A stretch of 64,000 nt of DNA, from assembly GCA_902729315.2 (NCBI GenBank), contig LR746278.1, forward strand, positions 2,551,501 to 2,615,500, written 5' to 3'. Shown piece by piece: positions 12,096-22,830 of this stretch (position 1 is the first letter of the stretch; the number at the start of each line of letters is the position of its first letter). The position numbers were made by a program, and so were the translations under genes. The notes beneath the pieces were generated by a model. It ran no database searches. It saw nothing but the letters and a program-made list of their open reading frames with translations, and was not told the origin of the DNA. Source of the DNA: Spirodela intermedia. Taxonomy: Eukaryota; Streptophyta; Magnoliopsida; Alismatales; Araceae.

Positions 12096-14775
12096 ATGGG
12101 AGCGGCGACCTTCTTCACGCAGGCGGACTCCCTTCTGAGGAGGAACCTTACATTCCAGGTTCTCTTCCTGTTGCTGCTGCTGCTGCTGCTAGTGGTGGTA
12201 TTTCTTCGAGGAGCTCTAGAGATCCCCCTCTACGTCGAGGTTCTTCACCGGCGAGATCCGTCGGAAGGTCGATCGGATGTCTGGCGGTCAGCGGGGTGAC
12301 CTCCCTCGGTCTGCAGAGACGACACCTGCAAGGCAATGTTGGACTAGTCGCCTTCCCGATCTCGCTGTGCCTGCTGCTCCTCGCCTTCCAGAAAGTTGTG
12401 GACATCTCGGCCGATCCATCCGAGGCGCGTTACGCCTGCTAGGGCTGCCTCGACATGAAATGGGAAGAGCGGTATCGGGAGGAGTGCCCCCTGAGATTTT
12501 TCCAATTGATGACCTCGGGGTTTACGCACTGCCCCGCTGAAGCCGAGGGAGTGGCCGGCGCTGCACGATGTACCTTTGCCCGAATTCCCCGCCACGAGGG
12601 GCGGCATCTCCGGCGCATCATCGCCGTCCGGCCGCTTCACCGATCTGCCGGATGAATTGTCCGGCGGCTTGGAGACGACGCCGGTGACTTTTCTCGTCAC
12701 TGGCCAGACGCGATCTCAGGGACAGAATAAGCGGGGCTATCCATCTCTCTCTCTCTCTTCCCAGTCTGAATCTGATTTCCCTCAAGTTATTCTACAGGAC
12801 TGGGGAGAGATGGAATGGTCTGAAAAGTGATCGGTGCACTGCATCTACGGCGCAACAGTTCTGCTCCAATCGATAGAGCGATATGGGAAGGCTACAGAAG
12901 CGGCAACTCCCATGGGAAGATCAACGAGCTTGTGGCAGGTAAGACTCACCTCGCTGTTCAACGGCTCTGGTCTGCCGGTTCTTTCTAAGAGGGTCAATCA
13001 CTGCAGCTTAGGACTTCTTGAACACATATGAAGATGGCTCCAGGGTCAACGCTCCGGCTCCTTCGAACAACTAAATACGGTATGTGTAGATCAACGAAAT
13101 GGCTCATTTATAGTCATAGCCCAGGGGTCCTCATCTTTGGCACAAATGGAGCAGGATAAGGTTAATTCACAAATGGACCAGGCTTTGTGGGCGGAGTTCT
13201 ATTTAGTTCACCTCGTGGAGTTCTTTCCGGGTTTTTCTCTATAACGAGGAATATATGAACTATCACAGTTCTCATTCCAAGCAGAGAGCTTCGGAACACA
13301 AAGGTTGGGAAGCTGCGAGAAGTGAGAACGACGGTACGGAAGCCATTCTACTCACCATGATTGCCGAATGGTCCGCTCTCCTCATACTTGCACTCTACCT
13401 CGATCAAGTAATAACCAGTGGCAGTGGAATCAGGGAACGTCCACTGTGGTTTCTTCCTCACTCTTGCAATCTGAAGAAAATATGTCCATGCAGAGGCACG
13501 GATACCATGTTCTTGTCAGTATAGAGAAACCTGGTGTCTGTCGTGAGGTAAGTCATATTGAATGATATCTAGTTTCCGCTTTCATAACAAGATTGGCATC
13601 ACCAGGAGACAGCACATAAAACCGATTGAAAACGGAAACTTTATCCTTCTACAACAAGTAAAATGTGGATCAATCCGGCAGTTCATCAGTCAACTTATAT
13701 GCACACCCAAATCTAAGATCCTTACTACTAATATATCTCCTCCGTCGCCCAAAAAGGAGCCTTATTTTCCACATTGATCGATGTAAGAGTAGAGGAAGGT
13801 TGTTGAGAAGTCACATGGGGAACAAAAAAAAGAGACATGCTGTACTCTGTGACGACCTCAAGAAGCTTTTTTTTTGCAGACTCACTCACACTAGTCCAAG
13901 GGTAATGTTTTGACATGGTCAGTAAGACATCTTACTTGAGCATCTCCATGCTCTCCCAACACAGATGAAACAAAAATGAAGAGAGGATGCAGCACACATT
14001 TCATGGATGCAGGTGAAATTTGAAGATGGTGAACGTAGAATTACTAGAATTTGTAAGTAAGAAGTCAGCTCTTCTGCTAATCCGTAAGAACTTGAAGTTT
14101 TCCAGATGACGGGGATTGCAACCAGCACTTCTGCCACCGTTTTTTGTTTACGGATCTGATATTAAGTCCGCCAAGGATAAGGTTTATTCGATCATGGGTG
14201 TATGCCCACAGCATAAGTAAAATTTCCTCATCAATGATGCATACGAAGCCTCAAGCTAGTAGGAATACCAGAGGATGCAATTACATTAATTCCTAATGAA
14301 TCATGAGAACACAACTTGCTTTGGGATACATAAACTGGAAGGGAGCACGTGGTCTTTTATGCCAGATTAAGAAACCTCATGGAGATGAACTGATGCAGGT
14401 AGCAATTCCAATGCATGTGGGTGTGTGTTAGAGAGAGAGATGTTACATGGTTTTCATGAGTGATGGGTCTTCCATGATGAGAAACTAGCACAACTTTTTA
14501 ATGTTTTCCATAAAAAAACTGAGTCGTTCATGCATACTAATCGAGGCAATGCCCTTGTTCTGTCAATTGTGCAGGCACCAACAGAATCTCTCAGAGAAGT
14601 TAGATTACTTGACGGGAGAGCTGCAGATAAACCATCAGGGCAGTACGAGGTTATCTACATGGATGAGCCTGGCACTGGACTAGACCCACTCTCGAAGAAG
14701 AACCTGTGTAGCATCGTGAAGAATGCTAAGAAAGGGAAGGTCATCATCCTGAGAAGTGAGAAGACTTATTCCTCA
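12096..14775 (+). pseudogene. Decayed ABC transporter, subfamily A (plant ABCA2-12 type)
   Basis: Several segments match plant ABCA half-transporters in the right order but in shifting frames. Exon 1 at 12096-12158 (MGAATFFTQADSLLRRNLTFQ) ends with a GT donor. Exon 2 starts at 12317 (RRHLQGNVGLVAFPI, then CLLLLAFQKVVD) and runs into a stop at about 12440. A frame change then gives PLKPREWPALHDVPLPEF and TPVTFLVTGQTRSQ (about 12535-12725). Later come a TM segment, LILALYLDQVITSGSGIRE (about 13379-13438), AVLCDDLKK (about 13837-13866), VYGSDIKSAKDKVYSIMGVCPQH (about 14146-14214), and VIYMDEPGTGLDP plus KNLCSIVKNAKKGK (about 14650-14750). The Walker A loop is not recognisable and the signature motif between GQYE and VIYMDEP is missing. 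In-frame stops, frameshifts and losses argue for a pseudogene. Exact borders are uncertain. Confidence 0.85.
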
Positions 14776-15068
14776 GGTATGATTATTAGCCAAACAGGGT
14801 ACCTCCAGAGGTCACAGAAGGCTCTTTCTCGAGCTAAGGTTCATCACTCATGTTACACCCCTCATAGATATTCATAGGAATATGCACGGATGAATATGCC
14901 CGAGGAAAACATTCACTCAATGTGTGTAGAACAGCGATGCAGGAGTTTCTCCACTCAAACAGATCTAGTGACTGCAAAAAGCTGGAAGCAGGAAAATCTC
15001 ATTTCAAAAAGGTTGAGGTCAGTACCAGCAAAGCAACAACACCGGACGGGAAGGAACGGGGCGGATCT
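14776..15068. other. Short intergenic gap after the ABCA relic
   Basis: No recognisable domain. It may contain the eroded 3' end of the ABCA relic and the 3' UTR of the minus-strand membrane-protein gene. Confidence 0.4.
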
Positions 15069-15871
15069 CTACGCGGACCAGCCGCGCCATTTGAGGAAGT
15101 CCTTGGTCCTCTTCCGGACTCTGGTAAAGACCACGACCACGCAGGCAAGGATCCAAGGCGGGAAGCTCCAGCCGGAGGAAGTCGACGACCTCAGCCATGA
15201 AGGATTCTCCTTCACCAGAAACGCCACAAGGAGAGTCGTCACCGCGACGCCGAACAGGATCTTGGTGACCGGCTTCACCAGCGAATCCTGCGCCGGAGCC
15301 GATCAGGAATCAATCAATATCTGATTGGAAAAAACTCTGAAGGATCGGCAGATCCAGGAACCTTGGGCTCGCCGTCGACGAAGATCACCGCGCCGTCGGC
15401 GTACGGGAGGAGCGATCTGCCGTTCCTTGGGCTGAACCGGATTGAGACACCTCTGCCGGTCGAAGGGTTGAAGGCGAAGAGGGATTTGAAGCCGTACTGG
15501 TCGAGGATGTCCTGCACTTCCAGGCGGTCCTGATCCCACCCTCCGAGCTTCGACCTAAAGACGGCCACCGGTCCCCTCCCCTGCCGGAACAGGTGAACCT
15601 CCACCTCCGGAGCCTTCACCTTCACGGAGCCCGCGACCGGCGCGGCGGTTCTGCTTCGAGGGAGATCGGCGCCGCCCTCCTCGCTGATCGGCTCGCTCTG
15701 TTCGCTCTTCTCCTCCATCCTCGACCTCCGCAGCTCCTCTCCTCCATCCTCGACCTCCGGAGCCTTTGCCTTCACGGTGTCGGCGACCGGTGCGGTGGTT
15801 CTGCTTCGAGGGAGATCGGCGGCGCCACCAGCGTTGCTCTCCTGGCCGATCGGCTCGCTCTGTTCCTCCAT
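15069..15871 (-). CDS. Conserved plant membrane protein of unknown function
   Basis: Two exons on the minus strand, 15362-15871 and 15069-15287, join at GEPK|DSLVKPVTKIL across a 74-bp GT-AG intron, giving 242 residues from the ATG at 15871. The N-terminal third is Glu/Arg/Ser-rich, low-complexity and internally duplicated. A conserved-looking soluble segment follows (GRGPVAVFRSKLGGWDQD, EVQDILDQYGFKSLFAF, IRFSPRNGRSLLPYADG). The C-terminus has two hydrophobic helices (ILFGVAVTTLLVAFLV and PPWILACVVVVF) flanking a short loop, and ends in a basic tail VRKRTKDFLKWRGW. I recall similar small proteins in other plants but no function. Which compartment it sits in is unknown. The coding strand is GC-rich and the gene looks intact. 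Confidence 0.8.
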
Positions 15872-15900
15872 CCTCGACCCCCGCAGCTCCTCTCCTGAGG
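15602..15900 (-). repeat. 150-bp tandem duplication covering the membrane-protein start region
   Basis: Two copies, offset by 150 bp, carry the same series of segments. For example CTGCTTCGAGGGAGATCGGC occurs at 15651 and again at 15801. In protein terms GEELRRSRMEEKSEQSEPI and ADLPRSRTAAPVAGSVK repeat an upstream GEELRGSRMEEQSEPI and ADLPRSRTTAPVADTVK. One copy of the unit includes the annotated start codon and 5' leader. Confidence 0.9.
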
Positions 15901-16723
15901 CCTCCGAGCCACTCGGATCGATCAATTAGGTAACCACTCTGAACTTCATTAATTTCGAGCTTGCCTCCACAAAAAAAAAATCCGCATTTAATCTCCAGAA
16001 ATTTCTCTCCATGAAAAACCCATAATCTCATCACTCTATCCAACGATCGATCTCTATCAATGTTTGTCTGTGCATGTATGTATCCAACACTTGAGAAAAC
16101 TAGATTGAGATATCAAGAAAATTCTTGATTTTAAAAATTCATAGAGATTGCGATGTCTAAATAAAATCAACCTACAGTTTTATGTGTTTTCAATTATTAC
16201 ATGATTATATAAATAAAATATGTTAATTTACCTTCTTTTTGAAAGGCTAAAAAATTATCCCCTTGAACAGTAGTGGAGGTCATTAGAACATCTGGTATGA
16301 ATCTTGGCTTAGCTTATGAAAAGGTTCTAGAAATCAAGATCCGAATTAATGGCGCCTCTGGATTAGAACAGTTTGCAGCCAATACTAGGCTTTGAGCCAT
16401 CGGTGTCACCACCATCGTAGGAGTCAATGTGAGATATCTAAACTTTGAAGACAATAATTGCTAAGAAATTGAGTTCCTAGTTTGATGGCTCTACCGCTAT
16501 CTAACTCATTTAATGCCACGACCAAAATGTTGGAAATAATCAATTACTCATAAGATTATATTGAATGAGTGTATCTTAGTATTTTGAGACATATAAATGC
16601 TGCTTACTGTCATCAAAAATCATATTTTTGACCAAAGAGGGAATCAAGAACTTGAAGATTCTACACCCTTTGGATTGAAGGGCATGTTGCCCCTAGAAGA
16701 TCAAATGTGGGTTTAGAATCCAA

Positions 16724-17945
16724 GGGGATTGAACATGAGTTGCTTGTTTCACATGGTGTTGCAATTAAGCTAGAAGACCTTGGGAAGTTTTTTTATCAGA
16801 TTTTTATTTAAATTTACTATTAATACAAAACTAGGAATCTTGGTATTGTTATTCCATTTAAAAGGGAAGCAAGAACTAAAACTTGGAAAGTCCTTCGAAT
16901 CATCATCATAATTAATATCATCATTCATTATGTGAATGATTCATAGTGATCTTAAGTTATGAACCTCAACAAGTGGCGAGCATCATTGATCTTAGTCAAC
17001 ATTGAATTTATAAACTCTTCAAATGTGCCAATTACTATGTGATTATTTAGTTTCATGTCCTCACTGCTCACATGAGGAGTTGCATGCATTTAGGATCTAA
17101 GAGGATTGAACGTGAGTTGCTTGCTTCACATGGTTTCTTGATTAAACAAGAATATCTTTGGGAGTCTCTTATCAGTATTCTAGTTAAATTTATCAATACT
17201 TGAAACAAGGAATCTTGGTATTGATATCATGTTTCATGGGGAGGCAAGAACTACAACTTGGGAAACCAAAAAGTGAACCTTTAAAAAACCCAATACTTGT
17301 TTGTTAATTAATTGGTGCCCTTAATTTTTATATTAATGAAGTTTTTTGAATCATCATCATAATTAATAATATCATTCATTATGTGAAGAATTCATAGTCA
17401 TCTAAACTTTTGAACCTCAACAAGTGGCAAGCATCATTGATCTTAGTCAACATTGAATTTATAGACTCTTCAAATGTGCCATTGCTAGTAGGGTTGAACT
17501 AAATACTAAGTTGTGCCATCAATGTTTACAAGGTGAGCTGTGTGGGTTAAGGATCCCAAAAGCATGAACATGAGTTGCTTGCTTCACATGGTATCTTGAT
17601 TGAGCTAGAAGAATCTTGCGAGATTTTTTTTTATCAGAATTTAATTTAAATTTACTATTACTTTAAATGAGGAATCCTAGTTTCATTATCCCATTTCAAG
17701 GGGAAGTAAGAACTAAAACTTGAAAATCAAAAGTTAACCTTTGACAAAAAAAATAAATACTTTTCTTCTGATTCATTAGCCCCCTTAATTTTTACTTGAA
17801 TGAAGTTCTTTGAATTTTGATTGTAATTAATGAGGTTTGAAAAGTTTGTACATCTCAGTCAACATTGAATTCATAGGCTCTTCAACTGTGCCATTGCTAG
17901 TAGGGTTGACCCAATTACTAAGCGGCACACAATTTTTCTACTAAT
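16724..17945 (+). repeat. Three-copy diverged tandem repeat, 377-458 bp period
   Basis: Copies begin near 16724, 17101 and 17560, anchored by GAACATGAGTTGCTTG-like sequence at 16731, 17108 and 17566. Each copy then contains TTTCACATGG or CTTCACATGG, a TTTATCAG/TTATCAG block, GAATCTTGGTATTG or equivalent, GGCAAGAACTA/GGAAG, and AGTCAACATTGAATT followed by CTCTTCAA. Copies 2 and 3 contain about 80 bp (CCCTTAATTTTTA region) absent from copy 1. No coding capacity or terminal repeats seen. Confidence 0.85.
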
Positions 17946-19250
17946 CCTCAAGAATCTACAACATTGCATGATCCCCACAAAAATGTAATTTTGTGATATC
18001 ATCCTTAATGTAATTTTGGTTGCACAAAAAGTACTCAGTGGAGACAAACTGCACTAGATTTATGGTACTAAGGATTGATATCATGAAAGATTTTCCATGG
18101 ATTGTTAAGATAAGAATATAAATGTGATTAAAATTAGATACTATATTTTTTTATTTTTTTCATGGAGGTGGGGTGAGGTCAAAGAATAATTTCTTTCGGC
18201 ATATAGAAACCCATTGGTGTTAGTGGAATTAGTCTAAATATGTAACCAAATAAGACTCCAAATGTGGCTAAAAATAATGGTGTCATTATGTGCTTAAAAA
18301 AATGTTTTTTTTAGGCATTCTAAAATGCTGTACATCTTAAAATAAAAAAATAAAAAAAATATTAGATACATAGAAGCTCAATCACAACAGGTTTTTCATT
18401 GAGCTTTACAAAAGATGCTAATAATAATTTTCTAAATACTTAAAAAATGAAAAATTAATGAGACATTATTATTTCACTCATATGAATGTATCATTATGGC
18501 GACATTCGAAAACCCAAGGAGACTTTTAGCTTGACGAATTTATCTACTTTCCTGAGCAAAGATAAAGGATTTAATTAACCGATAATAACCTAAAATTTTC
18601 TTATCTTAAAATTTGAATTATCATTTCAGAAATCTTGCCAAGCCCAACAACATCTACCATAGTCTTATTAGAACTTTGCCTGATGTTGGAACCTTGGGAA
18701 CTTTGCCCGATATCGATTGTCTCTATCTTCACATAAACTTAATTTTTGTTATAAAAACTATATAATATTCACGTTCAGTTATTGCATTCGATTTCGTATG
18801 TCTTCATCGGTGCATGCATCTTATTATAATATAACATATAAAATCAATGAGAACGTGGCAAGCAGGTAAGGATTTAAATCTTTTGTAATGATTGAAATCC
18901 CGGTAGAGAAAATCTTCCACATTTTTCATAGAATGAGTTATTGCTACCATGAGCTCTCTGAAAGGAGTAGTGATAGTGAGCATGCCACATGCCCTGGTGA
19001 GCACCAAGTACGACTTAGCTGATCTGTTACATTTATTAATTCTGGGCTTGAGGGAACCCCGGTCCTCTGCCCAGCTCCTTTCTGCACCCTCCGTAATAAT
19101 TACCCGTTTGGGTAAATTGAGCATATTTTCATGCTTCGTCATGAATAAAAATACGGAAATATCGATACGGGCAGTCCTTAGTTATGGGTCTTATGGCATT
19201 TATGAGCATTCCTCAGCTTGGAACGGCCCCCCTCCCCCCTCTCGCCGTAA

Positions 19251-19252
<2 letters not shown>

Positions 19253-19302
<50 letters not shown>
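19253..19302 (+). repeat. Compound (CT)n(CA)n microsatellite
   Basis: CT dinucleotides run directly into CA dinucleotides, a typical compound microsatellite, about 950 bp upstream of the KCS start codon. Confidence 0.95.
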
Positions 19303-19303
<1 letters not shown>

Positions 19304-20160
19304 TCTGTCACTCTCATGACATCCGCCGGCATTTCGTCATGAGGAAATGCCAGAACACCTCGGGAGGGGCACCTTTGTCAACGGATAGAACCCCCACGGT
19401 TCAGGAGAGAGAGAGATAGACAGAGAGATTTATAGCTATATAGAAAGAAATCAGGATAGAGAGAGACAGACGGATGGGTAGTTTGGGGGGTCAAAATTTG
19501 ACCAAATATTTATTCTGACCTAGATTTCGTTTGGCCCGAACCCATTGGATCGACTTGCTCGAGAGTCAAATGGACAGAAACTGGCGCACTGATAAATAAG
19601 CAAGAGAGAAGTCGAGCCCCACTCCGGGAGAATCAACGGCGACTAATTGCGCCAGGTGGCCGACGCACCTCCCACACCAACGAGATCATCATAAATCCAT
19701 GTCAGATCGACGGTTCCTCCCCTCCCCCCCCCCCACGGCGGTCGCTGCCCGCGCTGGCACGGCACGCCGAAAGCGAACGACAGCAGTATAAAGCCCACTA
19801 CCAACTACCAGAACGAGCCCATTAAGTCGCCCCACCACTGGTGGGCCCACCCCCCGTATTCCCCCTTTCCTCAACAACTCCGAGCCCAGGCCCAATATCT
19901 CCCAATCTTCCTCTGATGGGACTTCTGGAGGCCCGCATTGATGAGCCACGGGCCCACCCTCATACAGCTCTTAGAAGAAATTCCCGCTCCCCGAGGTGGG
20001 CTGTCGTCATTTAATTCGCTCATGAGCTGTTCGTAGGAGAGAAGAAGACAGAGAAAGAGAGAGAGACCGGTCAGAGAGAGAGAGAAGGATATATGTAAAG
20101 ACCGAGGGGGTCATCTTCTTCATCTCTTACGTCCTGCCCCTCTGCAGAAGCGCCCCCACG

Positions 20161-20170
<10 letters not shown>

Positions 20171-20208
<38 letters not shown>
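20171..20208 (+). repeat. (CT)n tract in the KCS leader
   Basis: A pyrimidine run of about 38 bases, preceded by a C run, ends about 50 bases before the KCS start codon. It is probably in the 5' UTR. On the minus strand it is a GAGAG tract of the type bound by BBR/BPC factors. Confidence 0.9.
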
Positions 20209-20210
<2 letters not shown>

Positions 20211-20259
20211 AGTTGCTACGTTGCTTTCTGGTGGTGGTGGTGGTAAGGGGGGAGAAAGG

Positions 20260-21645
20260 ATGAGTTTGCTGGGGAGCGCCGCGGCAGCGATGGAGGTGGG
20301 GGCGTTCCTGTGGGAGGACAAGCTAGCGGTGGCGGCGCTGGCGTGGTGCCTGACGGTGGCGCTGGTAGCGTACGCCGCCCGCCGGCCGAAGCGGGTTTAC
20401 CTGCTGGACTACGCCTGCCACAAGCCCGAGGATGCCACCAAGTGTAGCTACGAGGCCAGCGAGTACTTCGTCCTGAAGAGCGGCCGGTACACCGCCGACA
20501 GCGTGGATTTCATGCGCACCATCTTTCTCAAGTCCGGCCTGGGCAACGAGACCTACGTCCCCTCCTTCCTGTTCGAGCAGGATGGAGACCCCAGGCTGGC
20601 GACGGCGATCAGGGAAGCGGAGGAGGGGCTCTTCTCGGCGGCGGATGCGGTGCTGAGGAAGACGAGGATGGACCCGGAGATGATCGACGTGGTGGTGGTC
20701 ACCTGCAGCATGCTGTGGCCGGCGCCGTCACTGAGCTCGATGATCGTCAACCACTGCAAGCTCCGCCCCGATGTGAAGACCTTCAACCTCAGCGGCATGG
20801 GTTGCAGCGCAGGGGGCCTGGCCATGGACCTGGCAGCGCGGATTCTCCGGCAAAAGTCCGGCGGGTACGCGCTGGTGTTGGCGACGGAGAGCACCAGCCT
20901 CAACTGGTACTTCGGGAACAACCGGTCGATGCTGGTGACAAACTGCATCTTCCGCGTGGGGGCGGCGGCGGCGCTGCTCACCAGCGACCCGGCACGGCGG
21001 CGCAGCGCCATGATGGAGCTCGTGCACGCCCTGCGGACCCATCACGGCGCAAGCGACCCGTCGTTCCAGTCGGCGCTGCAGAGGGAGGACGAGATGGGCA
21101 CCGGCGGCGTGGAGCTCAGCAAGGACCTGGTCTGCGTCGCCGGCGCCGCCTTGAGGGAGCACATCCGCTCGCTGGCTCTGCGCATGCTCCCCATCTCGGA
21201 GCTGCTGCAGTACGCCTGCGCGGCCGCTCGCTCGGCGGCGCTGCGCGCGGTGGCGACCCGCGGCGCCGCCGCGCAGGGGAAGGTGGCGCAGCCCCCTGTC
21301 CCGGATTTCACGCAGGCCTTCGAGCACATGTGCTTTCACCCGGGGGGAAAGGCGGTGATCAACAAGCTGTGGAGGCTGATGAGGCTCCCGGACGAGATGG
21401 TGGAGCCGGCGAGGATGACCCTCCACCGCTTCGGGAACACCTCCAGCAGCTCCATCTTCTACGAGCTCGGATACTTCGAAGCCAAGGGGAAGCTCAAACG
21501 GGGAGACCGTCTCTGGATGCTGGCTTTCGGCACAGGCTTCAAGGTCTCCAGCCTCGTCTGGGTCGCCCTACGCGACTCCCGAGTTGACCCTGACAACCCC
21601 TGGGCCGACTGCGCCCACATCTACCCTGTCGAGGTCCCGCTCTGA
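20260..21645 (+). CDS. 3-ketoacyl-CoA synthase (very-long-chain fatty acid elongase)
   Basis: A single-exon, very GC-rich gene of 461 residues from the ATG at 20260; a second in-frame Met follows at residue 11. KCS enzymes condense malonyl-CoA with long-chain acyl-CoA in the endoplasmic reticulum as the first step of the elongation complex, supplying waxes, suberin and sphingolipids. Catalytic Cys182 lies in SGMGCSAGG, His360 in CFHPGGKAV, and His389 and Asn393 in HRFGNTSS. Other family landmarks are NWYFGNNRSMLVTNCIFR and RGDRLWMLAFGTGFKVSSLVW. One hydrophobic segment is evident near residues 22-40, where many KCS proteins have two. The segment around residues 320-345 is Ala/Arg-rich and seems unusual. 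FHPGGK replaces the commoner IHAGGR. I cannot assign the KCS subclade. The catalytic residues are intact. Confidence 0.95.
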   Translation: MSLLGSAAAAMEVGAFLWEDKLAVAALAWCLTVALVAYAARRPKRVYLLDYACHKPEDATKCSYEASEYFVLKSGRYTADSVDFMRTIFLKSGLGNETYVPSFLFEQDGDPRLATAIREAEEGLFSAADAVLRKTRMDPEMIDVVVVTCSMLWPAPSLSSMIVNHCKLRPDVKTFNLSGMGCSAGGLAMDLAARILRQKSGGYALVLATESTSLNWYFGNNRSMLVTNCIFRVGAAAALLTSDPARRRSAMMELVHALRTHHGASDPSFQSALQREDEMGTGGVELSKDLVCVAGAALREHIRSLALRMLPISELLQYACAAARSAALRAVATRGAAAQGKVAQPPVPDFTQAFEHMCFHPGGKAVINKLWRLMRLPDEMVEPARMTLHRFGNTSSSSIFYELGYFEAKGKLKRGDRLWMLAFGTGFKVSSLVWVALRDSRVDPDNPWADCAHIYPVEVPL

Positions 21646-22204
21646 GAACTAAGATGACGGCGGCCACTGGGCGGCGCCGCCGCACGCCCTCTTCTCTTCG
21701 TCTGTACTGTATAATTTTAGTGGAACCCTCCTACTGCCCCCCCCCCCCCCCCTTGCATACATATGTGATCCATAGCTGCTGTACAAGAAGAACGAACGAT
21801 CGATCTTCAAGGTCTCTGCATGCCCCATGTCTGAAAAAAATATCCCATTTTTACCAGAAATTTGTGCCATTTTATCGGAAAAAAATCCTCCCCTCCCTCC
21901 CTCCCTCCCTCCGCTCATTGATTACACACATTTTACCACAATATTTTAATTATGATTCCTATTAATGGTAGTATTTTATTTTATTATTATTTTTAAGGAC
22001 ACGAAGAAAATCCATCGAATTGTGGGCTCGAGGTCAACGCAGGGGAAAGGTCCAACAGGAAAATTTGATAAAAAAATCACTCTTTAAAACGGGTTCTCAA
22101 TATTGGACGACAATAAATTGATAGTTATTAGGATGACCTCATGAACCCAGAAATAGAAATTTTGGGCTCGAACACTGCGTTGACTCTGTGAAGTACAAGG
22201 GGTG

Positions 22205-22640
22205 ATTTCATAAATGGGCAACGTATATTCGTAATTATGGCAGCAGTTTACTCCATTTTTGTTAAATTATGGGTTAATAATCTCTATCGCTCTCACACAA
22301 AGTACTTTTTGTTAGCATTAATTAAATATTTTTACTATTCTCATGTTTATTAGATAAATCCGTTTTTTCTCTGATACTTACTATTTTTAATATATATTTA
22401 ATATTATATATTCCAACATATTAAATTAAGCCCACCGGGCTCAACACCAGTTCGTACCCAGCCTCATATTTCAAAAGATAGCGCCATCATAAATGGGTCA
22501 CGTGTCATCATGGTGGTAGAATGGTCCATCGTTTCATTAAATTATGGGTCAGTAATCTCTCTCTCACACAAACACGTAAATATAATTATTAACATTAATC
22601 AACCATTTTATTATTCCATATTTTTATTAATCTAAACCCA
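22205..22640 (+). repeat. Two-copy diverged duplication, about 280-bp period
   Basis: The series CATAAATGGG, a TTAAATTATGGGT segment, AATCTCT, CTCTCACACAAA, TTAGCATTAAT or TTAACATTAAT, and a TTTTTATTA-like end occurs at about 22210-22360 and again at about 22488-22640, in the same orientation. There is no protein content. Confidence 0.75.
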
Positions 22641-22728
22641 AAATGCATTTTATTTATGTAAATCAACCCGGCCGGTCCGGGTCCGAACCGGGTTTGGCGA
22701 TCCACCGCCCGCACCGCCTCGATCAGGG

Positions 22729-22735
22729 TATAAAA
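22729..22735 (+). promoter_or_regulatory. TATA box of the eIF1A gene
   Basis: TATAAAA (within GGGTATAAAAAGAG) lies about 100 bases before the eIF1A start codon, in a GC-rich context. It would place transcription start near 22760 with a leader of about 70 bases. Confidence 0.65.
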
Positions 22736-22830
22736 AGAGAGGGCGGGGCGCCTTGGTGGTGCATTTGCTCGAGGTCGCGGGGAAGAAGAAAGAGGGAAAA
22801 GGGATTAGGGTTTCGTTCCCCGGCGGGGAG

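Larger units (their letters stand above)
15872..20259. other. 4.4-kb AT-rich gene desert
   Basis: From about 16050 to 18800 the DNA is AT-rich and full of stop codons, with a three-copy diverged tandem repeat (16724-17945). No reverse transcriptase, transposase or gag-like protein was recognised in any frame. From 18800 on composition rises toward the KCS promoter, with CT/CA microsatellites at 19253-19302. A TATAAAG at 19787-19793 lies too far upstream to assign with confidence. Confidence 0.5.
21646..22830. other. Intergenic region between KCS and eIF1A
   Basis: Contains the KCS 3' UTR with a C run (about 21736-21752) and a CCCT-repeat stretch (21890-21912), then AT-rich DNA with a two-copy diverged duplication (22205-22640), and finally the GC-rich eIF1A promoter. 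No coding sequence was recognised. Confidence 0.5.

Noticed and set aside
15555-16043. A 162-codon minus-strand frame overlapping the membrane-protein gene
   Set aside because: It is out of frame with the conserved spliced gene, which keeps consistent splice phase and two membrane helices.
16050-18800. A search for retrotransposon proteins (reverse transcriptase, integrase, gag) in the AT-rich desert
   Set aside because: No motif such as YxDD or a zinc knuckle was seen in any frame, so only the tandem repeat is reported.
18804-19142. A 112-codon minus-strand frame upstream of KCS
   Set aside because: No recognisable domain, poor composition, and it lies in AT-rich intergenic DNA.
20221-20259. 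An upstream extension of the KCS frame starting at a TTG
   Set aside because: TTG is not a normal start for a plant nuclear gene. The ATG at 20260 is the first in-frame one and fits family size.
20715-21587. A 290-codon plus-strand frame and a 232-codon minus-strand frame across the KCS gene
   Set aside because: Both are Gly/Arg/Ala-rich artefacts of the very GC-rich KCS coding sequence. The KCS frame carries the full catalytic motif set.
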